Origin: JAWLHA01 sp041690535
GTDB lineage: Bacteria; Pseudomonadota; Gammaproteobacteria; Thiohalomonadales; Thiohalomonadaceae
Direction: 5' to 3'
DNA length: 14,251 nt
Assembly (NCBI GenBank): GCA_041690535.1
Contig: JAWLHA010000091.1
Span: forward strand, 1 to 14,251
Shown: positions 14,022 through 14,251 of the stretch, piece by piece
Layout of the letters: each line of letters begins with the position of its first letter
How positions within the stretch are numbered: the first letter of the stretch is position 1
The notes under the pieces: generated by a model
Databases searched by the model: none
The model's input: the letters and a program-made list of their open reading frames with translations, nothing else
What the model was told of the DNA's origin: nothing
Program-made: the position numbers and the translations under genes

Positions 14022-14034
14022 GCGAAAACGGCTA

Positions 14035-14063
14035 ATTGTAGAGGAGCAGGTGGGGCAGTGCAA
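14035..14063 (-). promoter_or_regulatory. Sigma70 promoter of the rpsF operon
   Basis: On the minus strand TTGCAC (14063-14058) and TACAAT (14040-14035) are separated by exactly 17 nt, each matching the consensus at five of six positions. Predicted transcription starts near 14028, leaving a leader of about 85 nt before the rpsF ATG. Confidence 0.75.
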
Positions 14064-14080
14064 TGGCGTTCAGGTTCGGC

Positions 14081-14251
14081 GCAGGGTACACGCATACTCA
14101 CCCAAGAGCGATGTAAGTCCTTGAAAGCAGGTCGACGGCCGCATGGATTGGTGCAAGGACGCACTTATGCCGCGGGAGGGCAGGGATGCCCGAAGCGGCT
14201 GCGGCCGTCGAGCGTACAGGGATGGAAGATGATTGCTCCTGCATAATCTTC
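14081..14251 (+). repeat. Dispersed intergenic repeat, copy 5 (truncated by window end)
   Basis: Read as reverse complement this segment matches copy 4 from the core (about 5207) to its right outer end (5372), with scattered substitutions and small indels. The outer end GCAGGGT (14081-14087), the stem arm GATGTAAG and the inner arm CTTGAAAGCAGGT are in the expected order. Orientation is opposite to copy 4. It lies 17 bp upstream of the rpsF -35 box; the other terminus is beyond the window. Confidence 0.88.

Overview
The window is high-GC chromosomal DNA from a gammaproteobacterium. The gene orders ffh | ypjD-corB and rpsF-priB-rpsR-(DUF2232)-rplI-dnaB-alr are typical of that class, and priB narrows it to beta/gamma-Proteobacteria. 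The style suggests a Chromatiales/Ectothiorhodospiraceae-like bacterium, but the sequence alone does not fix the genus. Almost all of the coding content is core housekeeping. The unusual material lies between the genes.

Layout. Positions 1-111 hold a dispersed intergenic repeat. Positions 211-2389 (minus) carry ffh, the SRP GTPase, preceded by a metallo-beta-lactamase-fold phosphodiesterase-like gene. Positions 2774-5079 (plus) carry ypjD (CcsA-like membrane protein) and corB (DUF21/CBS/CorC transporter-like protein). Positions 5459-6461 (plus) carry a tight pair, an FHA-domain protein and a PilZ protein. Positions 6459-6791 hold a 207-bp heptanucleotide array followed by an inverted pair of dRS3-like palindromes. 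Positions 6981-13943 (minus) carry a long run read right to left: rpsF, priB, rpsR, a DUF2232-type membrane gene, rplI, dnaB, alr, a Nudix hydrolase and radA. Positions 14081-14251 hold another, window-truncated copy of the dispersed repeat.

How the genes fit together. The right-hand run joins small-subunit ribosomal proteins and L9 with primosome and replicative-helicase functions (PriB, DnaB). Alanine racemase, a Nudix hydrolase and RadA follow, with start/stop overlaps at dnaB/alr and alr/Nudix and a hairpin terminator between rplI and dnaB. A near-consensus sigma70 promoter precedes rpsF. On the left, ffh and ypjD-corB diverge as in E. coli, with the phosphodiesterase-like gene placed between them.

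The best candidate for something undescribed is a repeat family present five times in this 14-kb window, always between genes (1-111, 2559-2611, 3694-3737, 5105-5372, 14081-14251). The most complete copy is about 268 bp, has inverted termini of about 50-65 bp that each contain a CTTAC...GTAAG hairpin, and has no coding capacity I believe. Other copies are internal-deletion, minimal or single-end forms. One single end carries a changed inner edge that reads as a perfect TTGACA -35 box in front of corB.
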